Shown one piece after another: positions 1 to 10,010 of a DNA stretch of 36,254 bases (positions are counted from its first letter, which is position 1; every line of letters starts with the position of its first letter). The stretch is from Loktanella sp. (GTDB lineage: Bacteria; Pseudomonadota; Alphaproteobacteria; Rhodobacterales; Rhodobacteraceae), in contig JAIVHI010000008.1 in the NCBI GenBank assembly GCA_020201155.1, positions 1-36,254 of the forward strand. The letters run 5' to 3'. The position numbers were made by a program, and so were the translations under genes. A model generated the notes under the pieces. It searched no databases and was not told the origin of the DNA. It was given only the letters and a program-made list of their open reading frames with translations.

Positions 1-132
1 AACGCGTTCGACAAGGCGCGCCGCGCCATCCTGCGCTGCCAGGGCAGCGGCTATGACCTGCCCGCGGACAAATACGGACAGTGGCAAGAGGTCGAAATCA
101 CCTTTGACCCGACCGGGATGCGCCAGCTATGA
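1..132 (+). CDS. tolA: TolA C-terminal fragment (5' end outside window)
   Basis: The first 43 codons form an open frame ending at TGA 130-132. They read like the C-terminal domain of alphaproteobacterial TolA: an AFDKARRAILRC stretch, then a Gly-Tyr-Asp-Leu-Pro segment and a final EVEITFDP strand. TolA is the inner-membrane-anchored, periplasm-spanning protein that links TolQR to TolB and Pal, and this domain contacts those partners. The next genes are tolB and pal, which supports the call. Only the last few dozen residues are visible, so membrane anchor and helical domain cannot be checked. Identity rests on the motif and on gene order. Confidence 0.8.
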   Translation, partial: NAFDKARRAILRCQGSGYDLPADKYGQWQEVEITFDPTGMRQL

Positions 133-238
133 GACAGGCGAGCCTCCGCGCAGGGGCGAGAAACGACTCCTTTTCCGCTTGCGGTTACCGCATAAACACT
201 GAAACGGGCGATACAGCCCGGTGATTGAGGATCGAACG

Positions 239-1555
239 ATGTTGACCCGTATTTTCGCACTTCTGATGGTCGTTTTTCTGGCTGCCCCCGCAATGGCGCA
301 GGACGGCCCCTTGCGCCTGACGATCACCGACGGTGTGATCGAGCCCTTGCCCTTCGCCATTCCGGCCTTCGCGGCCGAAACCGCCGGGGCCGAGCAGTTG
401 GCGCAGGATATCACGCGGCTGGCGGCACAGGATCTGACCAACACCGGCCTGTTCCGCGAAATTCCGGCCAGCGCCTTCATCAGCACCCCCGCGGGCTTTG
501 GCGCGTCCCTGCAATTTGCGGATTGGCGGGCGATCAACGCGCAGGCCGTCATCCGGGGCGCCGTCGCAGTCAATGGCGAGCAGGTGACGGTCAAGTTTCG
601 CCTTTATGACGTCTTTACCGGCGAAGAGATGGGGGAGGGGCTGCAATTTGCAGGCACCCAGCAAGGCTGGCGCCGGATGGCCCACAAGGTGGCCGATGCC
701 GCCTACAGCCGGATCACCGGCGAGGGCGGCTATTTCGACAGCCGCGTCGTTTTCGTGGCCGAAAGCGGACCCAAGGACGATCGTCAGAAGCGGTTGGCGA
801 TCATGGATTACGACGGCGCGAACCTGCAGTATCTGACCGACAGTTCGACGATCGTTCTGGCCCCGCGCTTCAGCGCGAGTGGCGACCGGGTGCTTTATAC
901 CAGCTACGAAAGCGGCTTTCCGCGGATCAACGTGCTGGACGTGGCCAGCGTCGGACGTCAGCAGGTCAATACAGCGCCCGGCGAGATGGCGTTCAGCCCG
1001 CGCTTTTCGCGCGATGCGTCGCGGGTGATCTACAGCTTGACCAATGGCGGCAATACCGACCTTTACATCACCGAGATCGCAAGCGGCCAGCACACCCGCC
1101 TGACCGAAGCTCCCTCGATCGAAACATCGCCCAGCTTTTCGCCGGACGGCACGCAGATCGTCTTTGAAAGCGACCGGTCCGGGTCGCCGCAACTTTACAT
1201 CATGCCGGTCGGTGGCGGAGAGCCGCGGCGCATCTCTTCCGGTGACGGGCGTTACGGCACGCCGGTCTGGTCGCCACGCGGCGACCTGATCGCCTTCACC
1301 AAGCAGAACGCGGGGCGGTTTCACATTGGCGTGATGCGAACGGACGGTTCGGAGGAGAGATTGCTGACCGCATCGCCGCTGGACGAGGGTCCGACGTGGT
1401 CGCCGAACGGGCGCGTCTTGATGTTTACGCGCGAAACCCTTGGGGCAAGCGGCACTTCGACCCTTTATACGACAGATGTAGGTGGACTGAACTTGCGGGC
1501 GGTGCCTGTGGAGGGCGGCGCTTCGGATGCAGCCTGGGGTCCGTTACAGCCCTGA
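239..1555 (+). CDS. tolB: Tol-Pal system protein TolB
   Basis: TolB is the periplasmic beta-propeller protein of the Tol-Pal complex. It binds Pal and TolA and helps constrict the outer membrane at division. The 438-residue product starts with a Sec signal peptide (hydrophobic residues 5-18, cleavage likely after AMA at 20). An N-terminal TolB domain follows (about 21-150), then repeated propeller blades with characteristic [16 protein letters not shown] and PVWSPRGD motifs. Length is normal for the family and nothing is missing. A GTG at 221 is in frame, but ATG 239 is preferred: GAGGAT at 227-232 is a suitable ribosome binding site for it and the signal peptide begins there. It lies between tolA and pal in the usual order. 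Confidence 0.96.
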   Translation: MLTRIFALLMVVFLAAPAMAQDGPLRLTITDGVIEPLPFAIPAFAAETAGAEQLAQDITRLAAQDLTNTGLFREIPASAFISTPAGFGASLQFADWRAINAQAVIRGAVAVNGEQVTVKFRLYDVFTGEEMGEGLQFAGTQQGWRRMAHKVADAAYSRITGEGGYFDSRVVFVAESGPKDDRQKRLAIMDYDGANLQYLTDSSTIVLAPRFSASGDRVLYTSYESGFPRINVLDVASVGRQQVNTAPGEMAFSPRFSRDASRVIYSLTNGGNTDLYITEIASGQHTRLTEAPSIETSPSFSPDGTQIVFESDRSGSPQLYIMPVGGGEPRRISSGDGRYGTPVWSPRGDLIAFTKQNAGRFHIGVMRTDGSEERLLTASPLDEGPTWSPNGRVLMFTRETLGASGTSTLYTTDVGGLNLRAVPVEGGASDAAWGPLQP

Positions 1556-1638
1556 AACATCCTGCGTTAGTGATTCCCACAGGCAATGCAGTTTGCTATC
1601 GTTACAATCAAGTTCAGCATGACAGAGGACGACCCCGC

Positions 1639-2169
1639 ATGACATTCACGACCAAGGCCCTTGTGGTCCTTTTGGCCCTGGCGACAACCGCCTGTACGCG
1701 GCCTGACCGCTTCGGCGGCGCGGATGGTGCCGATGGCATGGCCGGTGCCGATGCGGCGGCGACCGCTGGTGCAGGTGCTTTGGGTGATGCGGGCGATCCC
1801 AGCAGCCCGCAGTATTTCTCGCAGACCATCGGTGACCGGGTGCTCTTCGGGCTCGACAGCATCGCGCTGACGGCCGAGGGGCAGCGCACGCTTGACGGAC
1901 AGGCGCAGTGGCTTTTGACCAACTCCGATTATCTGGCGATCATCGAAGGCCACGCAGATGAAATCGGTACGCGTGAATACAACATCGGTCTGGGCAGCCG
2001 CCGGTCCAATGCCGTGCGTGAATATCTGGTGTCCAAGGGCGTGCCGAGCAACCGTTTGCGCACGATCAGCTATGGCAAGGAACGCCCCATCGAAGTCTGT
2101 TCGGACGAATCCTGCTACTCGCGCAACCGCCGTGCGGTGACCGTCATTTCCGTCGGATCAATGAGCTGA
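1639..2169 (+). CDS. pal: Peptidoglycan-associated lipoprotein Pal
   Basis: Pal is the outer-membrane lipoprotein of the Tol-Pal system. Its OmpA-like domain binds diaminopimelate in peptidoglycan. The 176-residue product has an N-terminal hydrophobic signal ending in a lipobox-like ATTAC with Cys19 as the lipidation site. The residue three before the Cys is Thr rather than the usual Leu, slightly atypical. A Gly/Ala/Asp-rich linker follows (about 24-55), then the OmpA domain with the hallmark IEGHADEIGTREYN and a conserved NRRAV near the end. ATG 1639 is chosen because an AGAGGA site sits at 1624-1629. Upstream in-frame starts reach back into tolB and would destroy the lipobox position. It is 83 bp downstream of tolB. 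Confidence 0.95.
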   Translation: MTFTTKALVVLLALATTACTRPDRFGGADGADGMAGADAAATAGAGALGDAGDPSSPQYFSQTIGDRVLFGLDSIALTAEGQRTLDGQAQWLLTNSDYLAIIEGHADEIGTREYNIGLGSRRSNAVREYLVSKGVPSNRLRTISYGKERPIEVCSDESCYSRNRRAVTVISVGSMS

Positions 2170-2172
2170 TCC

Positions 2173-2823
2173 ATGTGGCGTAACCTGATCCTTGCGACTT
2201 GTCTTGCAGTCGCGTCGCCAGCCGCGGCGCAGGACACGACCCTGGCCGACATCCGCCAGCAGCTGGCGGCGCTTTACAGCGACATCCAAGGGCTCAAAAC
2301 GGAACTGTCCACCACCGGTGCACTGACGCAGGGGGCACAGGGCAACACGCCGCTGGATCGCCTGAACAACATCGAAAGCGAGTTGCAGCGCCTGACGTCC
2401 AAGACAGAAGAGCTGGAGTTTCGCGTGAACCGGATCACGGTTGACGGGACCAACCGGATCGGGGACCTCGAATTCCGGATCTGCGAAATGGAAGAATCCT
2501 GCGATATCAGCCTTCTGGGTGATACGCCGTCCTTGGGCGGCGTGGACAGTGCAGCACAGGTTCCAACCGCCGATCCGGCGCCGGACTCAGATGATGAACC
2601 TTCCCTTGCCGTCGGTGAACAGAACGACTTTACGCGGGCGCAGGAGGCGCTCGCAGACGGTGACTTTCGCCGGGCCGCGGACGTCCTTACGGCCTTCAGC
2701 CAGAGCTACCCCGGATCGCCCCTAGGGCCGGAAGCCTCGTGCGTTTTCCGGGCAACCCTGCGGTCGCCGATGCGCAGGCCGCGATGTCCGATCTGGGATG
2801 CAGCTAGGGCTAAGTTTACCTGA
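2173..2823 (+). pseudogene. cpoB: CpoB/YbgF, internal deletion with frame change
   Basis: CpoB (YbgF) is the periplasmic TPR protein that joins the Tol-Pal system to peptidoglycan synthesis. The reading frame from ATG 2173 gives a signal peptide (1-19), a coiled-coil trimerisation segment (about 25-110), an acidic linker (130-150) and the start of the TPR domain (152-188, ending GPEA at 2725-2736). It then continues as unrelated arginine-rich sequence to a stop at 2821-2823. A different frame, from 2736 to TAG 2805-2807, encodes the normal CpoB C terminus, including AVADAQAAMSDLGCS. So both ends of the gene are present, but the middle of the TPR domain is missing and the frame changes at about 2736. 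From family length I estimate 60-70 residues lost. The product would lack most TPRs. Sequencing or assembly error is an alternative. Confidence 0.82.
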
Positions 2824-4072
2824 CCGTTTCGCGGACAGCATGGGCACGCTTCTGGGCCCGGATTTCCCGACATCTCTTGGCCTCGCCGTCTCGGGCGGCG
2901 GGGATTCGATGGCCATGCTGCATTTGGCTGCAGGCTGGGCGAATCGCTTCGGTGTCGGGGTGCGCGTCGCGACAGTCGATCATGGGCTGCGCCCCGAAAG
3001 CGCCGAGGAGACACGTCTGGTCGCGGACGAAGCACATGGGTTGGGGTTGTCCCATGACACACTGCTCTGGCGGGACCAACCAAAGGGCAATCTTCAGGAT
3101 GCCGCGCGCCGGGCGCGATACCGGCTATTGTCCGCGTGGCTGGCGGAGACGCGGCATCTTTTGGTAGCCCATACTGCCGACGATCAGGCCGAAACGCTGC
3201 TGATGCGCCTTGCCAGAGGGTCGGGTGTGGATGGCTTGAGTGCCATGCAGCCAGTGTCCGAACGCGATGGAATGGTGCTGGTCAGACCGCTTTTGGGCGA
3301 ACGCCGTGCCAGCCTTCGTCATTATGCCACGACATTGCACATTCCCTTCGTTGATGATCCGAGCAACGTCGACGATCAATTCGGCCGCGTGCGCATGCGC
3401 CAGTTGATCGGGCAAGAGGGGCTGGACGTGGATACGCTGGGTGCGACCGCGCGGCGCATGTCCCGCGCACAAGAGGCGCTTTCGCTGCGCGCGCTGTCGA
3501 TCGCGAGGACCGTACTTCGCAACGCGGGTCAGGGCACGGATGTGGCGATGATCGACCGCGACGCCTTTGCGCGGATCGAGACGGAGACCCAGATGCGGAT
3601 ATTGGCAGCAACCCTGCAAGCGGCAAGCGGCGCGGCTTACCGTCCACGCGAAGCCGCATTGGAAGCTGGCCTTCAGACGGTTCTGGACGGGGGCACCGTC
3701 ACGTTGCACGGGGCCGTCGCGGTCGCTCGGGGCCAGTGGATTTTCGTAGGGCGTGAACCCAAGGCGGTTGCGGATTGCAAAGAGCCAACCGGGGAGAAGG
3801 TCGTTTGGGACCAGCGATGGACGTTGGATACCACGGCCATTCCAGATGCAGAGATTCGGTCCCTCGGGGCCGCGGGGGCGCAACAACTGCGTGACGCAGG
3901 GGCGACATTGCCCCAGAATCCAGCGCTTCCGGCGATCTTTTGGCAAGCGCAACCGGCGGTTTGGCGCGGAAATCGCCTTGTGGCCTGTGCCCCGGCTCGC
4001 TTTGGCCCCCGATATGACGTAGACTGTCCCGACACCTGCGGCATTTGCTTCAGTCACCTGAAACCGCATTGA
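2798..4072 (+). CDS. tilS: tRNA(Ile)-lysidine synthetase TilS
   Basis: TilS uses ATP and lysine to convert C34 of the CAU-anticodon tRNA-Ile to lysidine, so the tRNA reads AUA and is charged with Ile. The product is 424 residues. The PP-loop SGGGDS is at 32-37, followed by the N-type ATP pyrophosphatase core (ATVDHGLRPES, then HTADDQAET), which are the expected TilS signatures. The C-terminal half (about 230-424) is a less conserved tRNA-binding region. ATG 2798 overlaps the native cpoB C-terminal codons, whose TAG is at 2805-2807, so the two genes are probably translationally coupled. ATG 2840 is an alternative start nearer the core. Length is normal and the gene looks intact. The gene is generally essential in bacteria. 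Confidence 0.93.
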   Translation: MQLGLSLPDRFADSMGTLLGPDFPTSLGLAVSGGGDSMAMLHLAAGWANRFGVGVRVATVDHGLRPESAEETRLVADEAHGLGLSHDTLLWRDQPKGNLQDAARRARYRLLSAWLAETRHLLVAHTADDQAETLLMRLARGSGVDGLSAMQPVSERDGMVLVRPLLGERRASLRHYATTLHIPFVDDPSNVDDQFGRVRMRQLIGQEGLDVDTLGATARRMSRAQEALSLRALSIARTVLRNAGQGTDVAMIDRDAFARIETETQMRILAATLQAASGAAYRPREAALEAGLQTVLDGGTVTLHGAVAVARGQWIFVGREPKAVADCKEPTGEKVVWDQRWTLDTTAIPDAEIRSLGAAGAQQLRDAGATLPQNPALPAIFWQAQPAVWRGNRLVACAPARFGPRYDVDCPDTCGICFSHLKPH

Positions 4073-4150
4073 AGATCAGGCTTAAAAGCTTATTTATGTT
4101 CCAACCGAGCGCATCGCGCGCAAAGAAATCTCCAAAAAGGGGGCCTAATT

Positions 4151-5917
<1,767 letters not shown>

Positions 5918-5920
5918 GAC

Positions 5921-5946
5921 AAAGCCGCCCTTCGGGGCGGCTTTTT
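5921..5946 (+). terminator. Rho-independent terminator after ftsH
   Basis: A perfect 10-bp stem, AAAGCCGCCC (5921-5930) and GGGCGGCTTT (5935-5944), encloses a TTCG tetraloop and ends in a T run (5942-5946). It begins four bases after the ftsH stop, so it ends the ftsH transcript and separates it from the MOSC gene. Confidence 0.95.
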
Positions 5947-6026
5947 CATATCTGGCAAAGCGAAACGGCATTTGAGTTTCTGCCCCCTGTTGGCTAACAG
6001 ATCAGCAGCAACCGCAGGAGCCCGCG

Positions 6027-6605
6027 ATGCCCGCCCTCATTCCAACAGACTACACGGCTGAAATCATCTGGATCGGCAGCGTGAGCGGTGCAGGCTCTAT
6101 CCGTTCAGTGCCACGCGAAAGCCTCACCTTGACCTTCGACGGAGCAATGGAAGAGGGCCGCCATGCCGGTCGCAACCGCGCATCCTGCAGCCGCGTCACT
6201 TCGCAACATCCGAAAGGCACCGAGATCGCCAATGTCCGACAGCTTTGCATCGTGAGCGGCGAAGAGATGGATCAAATCGCCGCCGACCTTGAGCTGGAGG
6301 CACTGGAGCCCGAGTGGCTGGGGGCGACCTTGGTCCTGCGGGGCATACCCGATTTCACTCACGTCCCGCCATCGGCCCGGATTCAGGCACCGGACGGGGC
6401 AACGCTGGTCATCGACATGGAAAACCGGCCCTGCAACCTTGTCAGCCGCGAGATCGAAGCGGATCGACCCGGCCACGGACAGCGCTTCAAGGCTGCCGCG
6501 AAAGGGAAACGCGGTGTCACCGCATGGGTGGAGCGTCCCGGTGTGCTGTCACTGGGCGATCAAATGCGATTGCACATTCCCGACCAGCGGCAGTGGGCCC
6601 CTTAG
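6027..6605 (+). CDS. MOSC domain-containing protein
   Basis: This 192-residue protein has the features of a small stand-alone MOSC (molybdenum cofactor sulfurase C-terminal) domain: a beta-rich N-terminal part, SCSRVTSQHPKGTEI (53-67), NVRQL (69-73) and a conserved Cys136 in MENRPC (131-136). MOSC proteins are thought to bind the molybdenum cofactor or carry sulfur on this Cys, but the physiological role of the short bacterial forms is mostly unknown. ATG 6027 is preceded by GCAGGAG at 6014-6020. It is not clearly in an operon: ftsH ends with a terminator upstream, and 133 bp separate it from fhs downstream. No molybdenum cofactor genes are in view. No signal peptide is seen, so it is probably cytoplasmic. 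Confidence 0.82.
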   Translation: MPALIPTDYTAEIIWIGSVSGAGSIRSVPRESLTLTFDGAMEEGRHAGRNRASCSRVTSQHPKGTEIANVRQLCIVSGEEMDQIAADLELEALEPEWLGATLVLRGIPDFTHVPPSARIQAPDGATLVIDMENRPCNLVSREIEADRPGHGQRFKAAAKGKRGVTAWVERPGVLSLGDQMRLHIPDQRQWAP

Positions 6606-6738
6606 ACAGGTCTCCTCAATCCAGCCGCTGGAGTCATGCGATGAACACTCCGCCGATTTCTGGGCTTGTGATGTCGGTTTCTCGCGACGCGCGGGACGGT
6701 GGCCGCCATAGTCAGGATGGCAAGTTAGGGAGGACGCC

Positions 6739-8314
6739 GTGGTCCATATGTCAGACATCGAGATCGCCCGTGCGGCCAGAAAACGCCCGATCCACGAGAT
6801 CGGAGAAAAGCTGGGGATCGGACCGGAGGATTTGCTGCCCTACGGCCACGACAAGGCCAAGGTAAGCCAGAGCTTTATTGACAGCGTGCAGGGCAAGGCG
6901 TCCGGAAAGCTGATCCTCGTGACGGCGATCAACCCGACACCCGCCGGCGAAGGCAAGACGACCACGACCGTGGGGTTGGGCGACGGGTTGAACGCGATCG
7001 GCAAACGCGCCTGCATCTGCATCCGTGAAGCGTCCTTGGGGCCGAACTTCGGGATGAAGGGCGGGGCCGCGGGCGGCGGCCATGCGCAGATCGTGCCGAT
7101 GGAGGACATGAATCTTCATTTCACGGGGGATTTTCACGCGATCACCTCGGCCCATTCCCTGCTGAGCGCGATGATCGACAACCATATCTACTGGGGCAAC
7201 GCATTGGAGATCGATATCCGCCGCGTCGTCTGGAAGCGGGTTGTGGACATGAACGACCGCGCCCTGCGGCAGATCACCGCGTCCTTGGGCGGCGTCGCCA
7301 ACGGTTTTCCGCGCGAAACGGGGTTCGATATCACGGTCGCCTCGGAGGTGATGGCGATCCTGTGTCTGGCGACCGGCCTCAAGGACCTCGAAGCGAAGCT
7401 GGGGGACATGATCGTGGCCTACAGGCGGGACCGAACGCCGGTGTTTTGCCGAGACCTCAAGGCGCAGGGGGCGATGACGGTGCTGCTGAAGGACGCGATG
7501 CAGCCGAACCTTGTCCAGACGCTCGAGAACAACCCGGCCTTCGTTCATGGTGGACCTTTCGCGAATATCGCTCACGGATGCAATTCGGTCATGGCGACGA
7601 CGACGGCGCTGAAGACGGCTGATTACGTGGTGACAGAAGCTGGGTTCGGGGCTGATCTGGGTGCCGAGAAGTTCATGAACATCAAGTGTCGCAAGGCAGG
7701 GCTCGCCCCTGACTGCGTCGTGCTTGTCGCCACGGTACGTGCAATGAAGATGAACGGCGGCGTGGCCAAGGGCGATCTTGGCACGGAAAACGTGGCGGCG
7801 GTTCAGTCCGGGTGCGCGAACCTGGGACGGCATATCGCGAACCTCAAATCCTTCGGCGTGCCGGTCGTCGTGGCGATCAACCACTTCGTGACCGACACAG
7901 AGGCCGAGGTGCAGGCGATCAAGGACTACGTCGCGACGCCGGTTTGCGCCTCTCTATCCCGACGAGCTGCCGCTGTTCGACAAGATCGAGCGGATCGCCA
8001 CGTCGATCTATCACGCAGCCGATGTCGTGGCGGATGACAGGATCAGGGAGCAGCTGAAACTGTGGGAGGATCAGGGATACGGCCATTTGCCCGTGTGCAT
8101 GGCCAAGACCCAGTATTCCTTTTCCACCGACCCGACCCGACGCGGCGCACCTACCGGTCATTCCATTCCGGTCCGAGAGGTGCGTTTGTCTGCCGGGGCC
8201 GGCTTCGTGGTCGTCGTCTGTGGCGAGATCATGACGATGCCGGGGCTGCCACGGGTGCCATCGGCCGAGGCGATCCACCTGAACGACGATGGCCAGATCG
8301 AAGGGTTGTTTTAG
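6739..8314 (+). pseudogene. fhs: Formate--tetrahydrofolate ligase, internal deletion with frame change
   Basis: Fhs (FTHFS) makes 10-formyl-tetrahydrofolate from formate, ATP and THF. From GTG 6739 (AGGGAGGA at 6727-6734) the frame gives about 400 normal residues, including the P-loop region [11 protein letters not shown] (67-77) and [18 protein letters not shown]. At about 7938 it departs into unrelated Arg/Ala-rich sequence and stops at 8037. The remaining C terminus resumes in a second frame at 7943 ([16 protein letters not shown]) and runs to TAG 8312-8314, including [13 protein letters not shown] and [11 protein letters not shown]. The segment expected between (about 35 residues) is absent, so sequence is missing as well as frame. 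Without correction the encoded enzyme would lack its C-terminal domain. It lies upstream of folD, a sensible one-carbon pathway partner. Assembly error is possible. Confidence 0.88.
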
Positions 8315-8378
8315 GTCTGGCCGGCGACGCGCGTCGCGGGCTATCCCCGCGACGACGCCCCACCCGCCATCCCGAATG

Positions 8379-8410
8379 CCTCCGGCGGGAGTTTGAAGAG
8401 CAAGATGAAG
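8379..8410 (+). repeat. Dispersed intergenic motif, copy 1
   Basis: The fhs-folD spacer contains a GCCTCCGGCGGGAGTTT core followed by GAGCAAGATGAAG. A related arrangement, CCCCCCGGGATATTT followed by GGGCAAGATGATG, occurs at 12546-12576 in another intergenic gap. From memory, similar elements are common between genes in Rhodobacteraceae. Here it lies just upstream of the folD ribosome binding site (AAGGAA at 8408-8413). Function is unknown. Confidence 0.5.
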
Positions 8411-8418
8411 GAAATGCG

Positions 8419-9312
8419 ATGTCAGCGACGGTAATCGACGGTAAGGCCTTTGCGGCGGAGGTGCGTGAGAAGGTGGCGGGCCATGTCGCGCGCCTGAAAG
8501 CGGATCACGGGATCATACCGGGCCTTGCGGTCGTCCTGATTGGTGAGGACCCTGCGTCCAGCGTCTATGTTCGCAACAAGGGCAAGCAGACGCGGGAGGT
8601 CGGCATGAAATCGGTCGAGCACCGCCGCGATACCGATATCTCCGAGGCCGAACTTCTGGCGTTGATCGATGACCTGAACACGGATGACAGCATCCACGGG
8701 ATCCTGGTGCAACTGCCACTGCCGGACCATCTGGACGCGGAGCTTGTGATCAATGCGATCGATCCGGCCAAGGATGTGGACGGGTTTCATATCTCGAACG
8801 TCGGGCTGCTGGGGACGGGTCAGAAAAGCATGGTGCCCTGCACGCCCTTGGGGTGCCTGATGATGCTGCGGGATCAGCACGGCAGCCTGTCGGGGTTGAA
8901 CGCCGTGGTGATCGGTCGGTCGAATATCGTGGGCAAGCCCATGGCGCAGCTTTTGTTGGGCGAAAGCTGCACTGTCACCATGGCCCATTCCCGCACGCGG
9001 GACCTGCCCGAGGTCGTGCGGCGGGCGGATATCGTCGTCGCCGCGGTGGGGCGGCCCCAGATGGTGCAGGGGGACTGGATCAAGCCCGGTGCAACCGTGA
9101 TCGATGTGGGCATCAACCGTCTGGCCAAGGAGGACGGTGGCACCCGCCTTGTGGGCGACGTGGACTACGACAGCTGCGCGCCGGTGGCGGGGGCTATCAC
9201 ACCGGTGCCCGGTGGGGTCGGGCCCATGACCATCGCCTGCCTGCTGGCCAATACCGTCACGGCCTGCTGCCGTGCGAACGATCTGCCCGAGCCCGAGGGG
9301 CTGACCGTCTAG
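8419..9312 (+). CDS. folD: Bifunctional methylene-THF dehydrogenase/methenyl-THF cyclohydrolase FolD
   Basis: FolD interconverts 5,10-methylene-THF, 5,10-methenyl-THF and 10-formyl-THF with NADP, supplying one-carbon units for purines and fMet. The 297-residue product is full length. Catalytic Tyr50 and Lys54 sit in [10 protein letters not shown]. Further signatures are [20 protein letters not shown], the dinucleotide-binding GRSNIVGKP and the C-terminal [13 protein letters not shown] 8419 follows AAGGAA at 8408-8413. It lies 104 bp after fhs, which makes the 10-formyl-THF that FolD can use, so co-transcription is likely. Its TAG shares a CTAG palindrome with the stop of the convergent pdeM gene. 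It appears intact, unlike fhs. Confidence 0.96.
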   Translation: MSATVIDGKAFAAEVREKVAGHVARLKADHGIIPGLAVVLIGEDPASSVYVRNKGKQTREVGMKSVEHRRDTDISEAELLALIDDLNTDDSIHGILVQLPLPDHLDAELVINAIDPAKDVDGFHISNVGLLGTGQKSMVPCTPLGCLMMLRDQHGSLSGLNAVVIGRSNIVGKPMAQLLLGESCTVTMAHSRTRDLPEVVRRADIVVAAVGRPQMVQGDWIKPGATVIDVGINRLAKEDGGTRLVGDVDYDSCAPVAGAITPVPGGVGPMTIACLLANTVTACCRANDLPEPEGLTV

Positions 9313-9971
9313 CAGGCCGCGGCGAAGGGCATCGGCATCGCGCGACGGCCGGTCAGGACGGCGGTTGCATTTGGACCCATCAGGGCTTTCAGGTTCGGGT
9401 GGGTGGCCCGCAGGCCGCCGGTGAAGGCGCCGAAGGCCGGCATGATCACGCGGGCACAGTCGATCAGGAAAGCGGGCCGCGTGCCGCCCCGGCCGGGGCT
9501 GCACTTGGGGTGGTAGTGACCCGAGATTTCGCCAGATCCGTGAGGCGTGGCAATGTGGCGGAAGATCAGACTGTCCTGTCTCAGCTCGTTCAGGTGTCGG
9601 CCCCCCACATCCATCGGGCCGGGATCGTGGTTGCCTTCGATCCAGATCCAATCTCGCCCCGCTTGCATCAGGCAGAGGCGGGACGTGTCGGCCTCGTCCA
9701 TGGCCGCTGCGGCATCGAGATCGTCGAAGCTGTCGCCAAGGCAGATGACCTGCGCCGGATCGAGCCGGTCGATCAGGGCGCCAAGCCGGTCGAGGGTCTC
9801 GCGCGTCTCGTAGGGTGGCAGCATCAGGCCGCGGCGGCGGGCGAGCCGTTCGGACTTGCAAAGATGCAGATCGGAGACGCAGAGCAGCCTGTGCGCATCC
9901 CACCAAAGCGCGCCCGACGGAAGCGCCGTCAGGGTCCTGTCGGAGAGGGTGAATGAATAGCCGCCGTTCAT
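9309..9971 (-). CDS. pdeM: Ligase-associated DNA damage response phosphoesterase (PdeM-like)
   Basis: This is a calcineurin-like metallophosphoesterase of about 220 residues. The metal-binding motifs come in order: SDLH (33-36), GDSFDD (79-84), GNHD (113-116) and GHYHPK (151-156). It matches the family annotated as ligase-associated DNA damage response endonuclease PdeM, usually encoded beside an Lhr-type helicase, an ATP-dependent DNA ligase and a metallo-beta-lactamase exonuclease. The helicase is directly upstream, about 40 bp away, in the same orientation. The other two genes are not in view. ATG 9971 is chosen; an in-frame TTG at 10007 would extend it by 12 residues. The ribosome binding site is weak at both. 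The stop overlaps the folD stop in a CTAG. Confidence 0.85.
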   Translation of the reverse strand: MNGGYSFTLSDRTLTALPSGALWWDAHRLLCVSDLHLCKSERLARRRGLMLPPYETRETLDRLGALIDRLDPAQVICLGDSFDDLDAAAAMDEADTSRLCLMQAGRDWIWIEGNHDPGPMDVGGRHLNELRQDSLIFRHIATPHGSGEISGHYHPKCSPGRGGTRPAFLIDCARVIMPAFGAFTGGLRATHPNLKALMGPNATAVLTGRRAMPMPFAAAC

Positions 9972-10010
9972 GCTCTGTTCACTAGAGCTGCCGCGCACAG
10001 GGTTCAAGCC

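Noticed and set aside
206-221. Hairpin CGGGC/GCCCG between tolA and tolB as a terminator
   Set aside because: The stem is only five pairs with no T run, and the tol genes are expected to be transcribed together.
8422-9906. A 494-codon minus-strand frame spanning folD and pdeM
   Set aside because: It crosses two real genes, is Arg/His/Pro-rich and has no motif; folD and pdeM explain the sequence.
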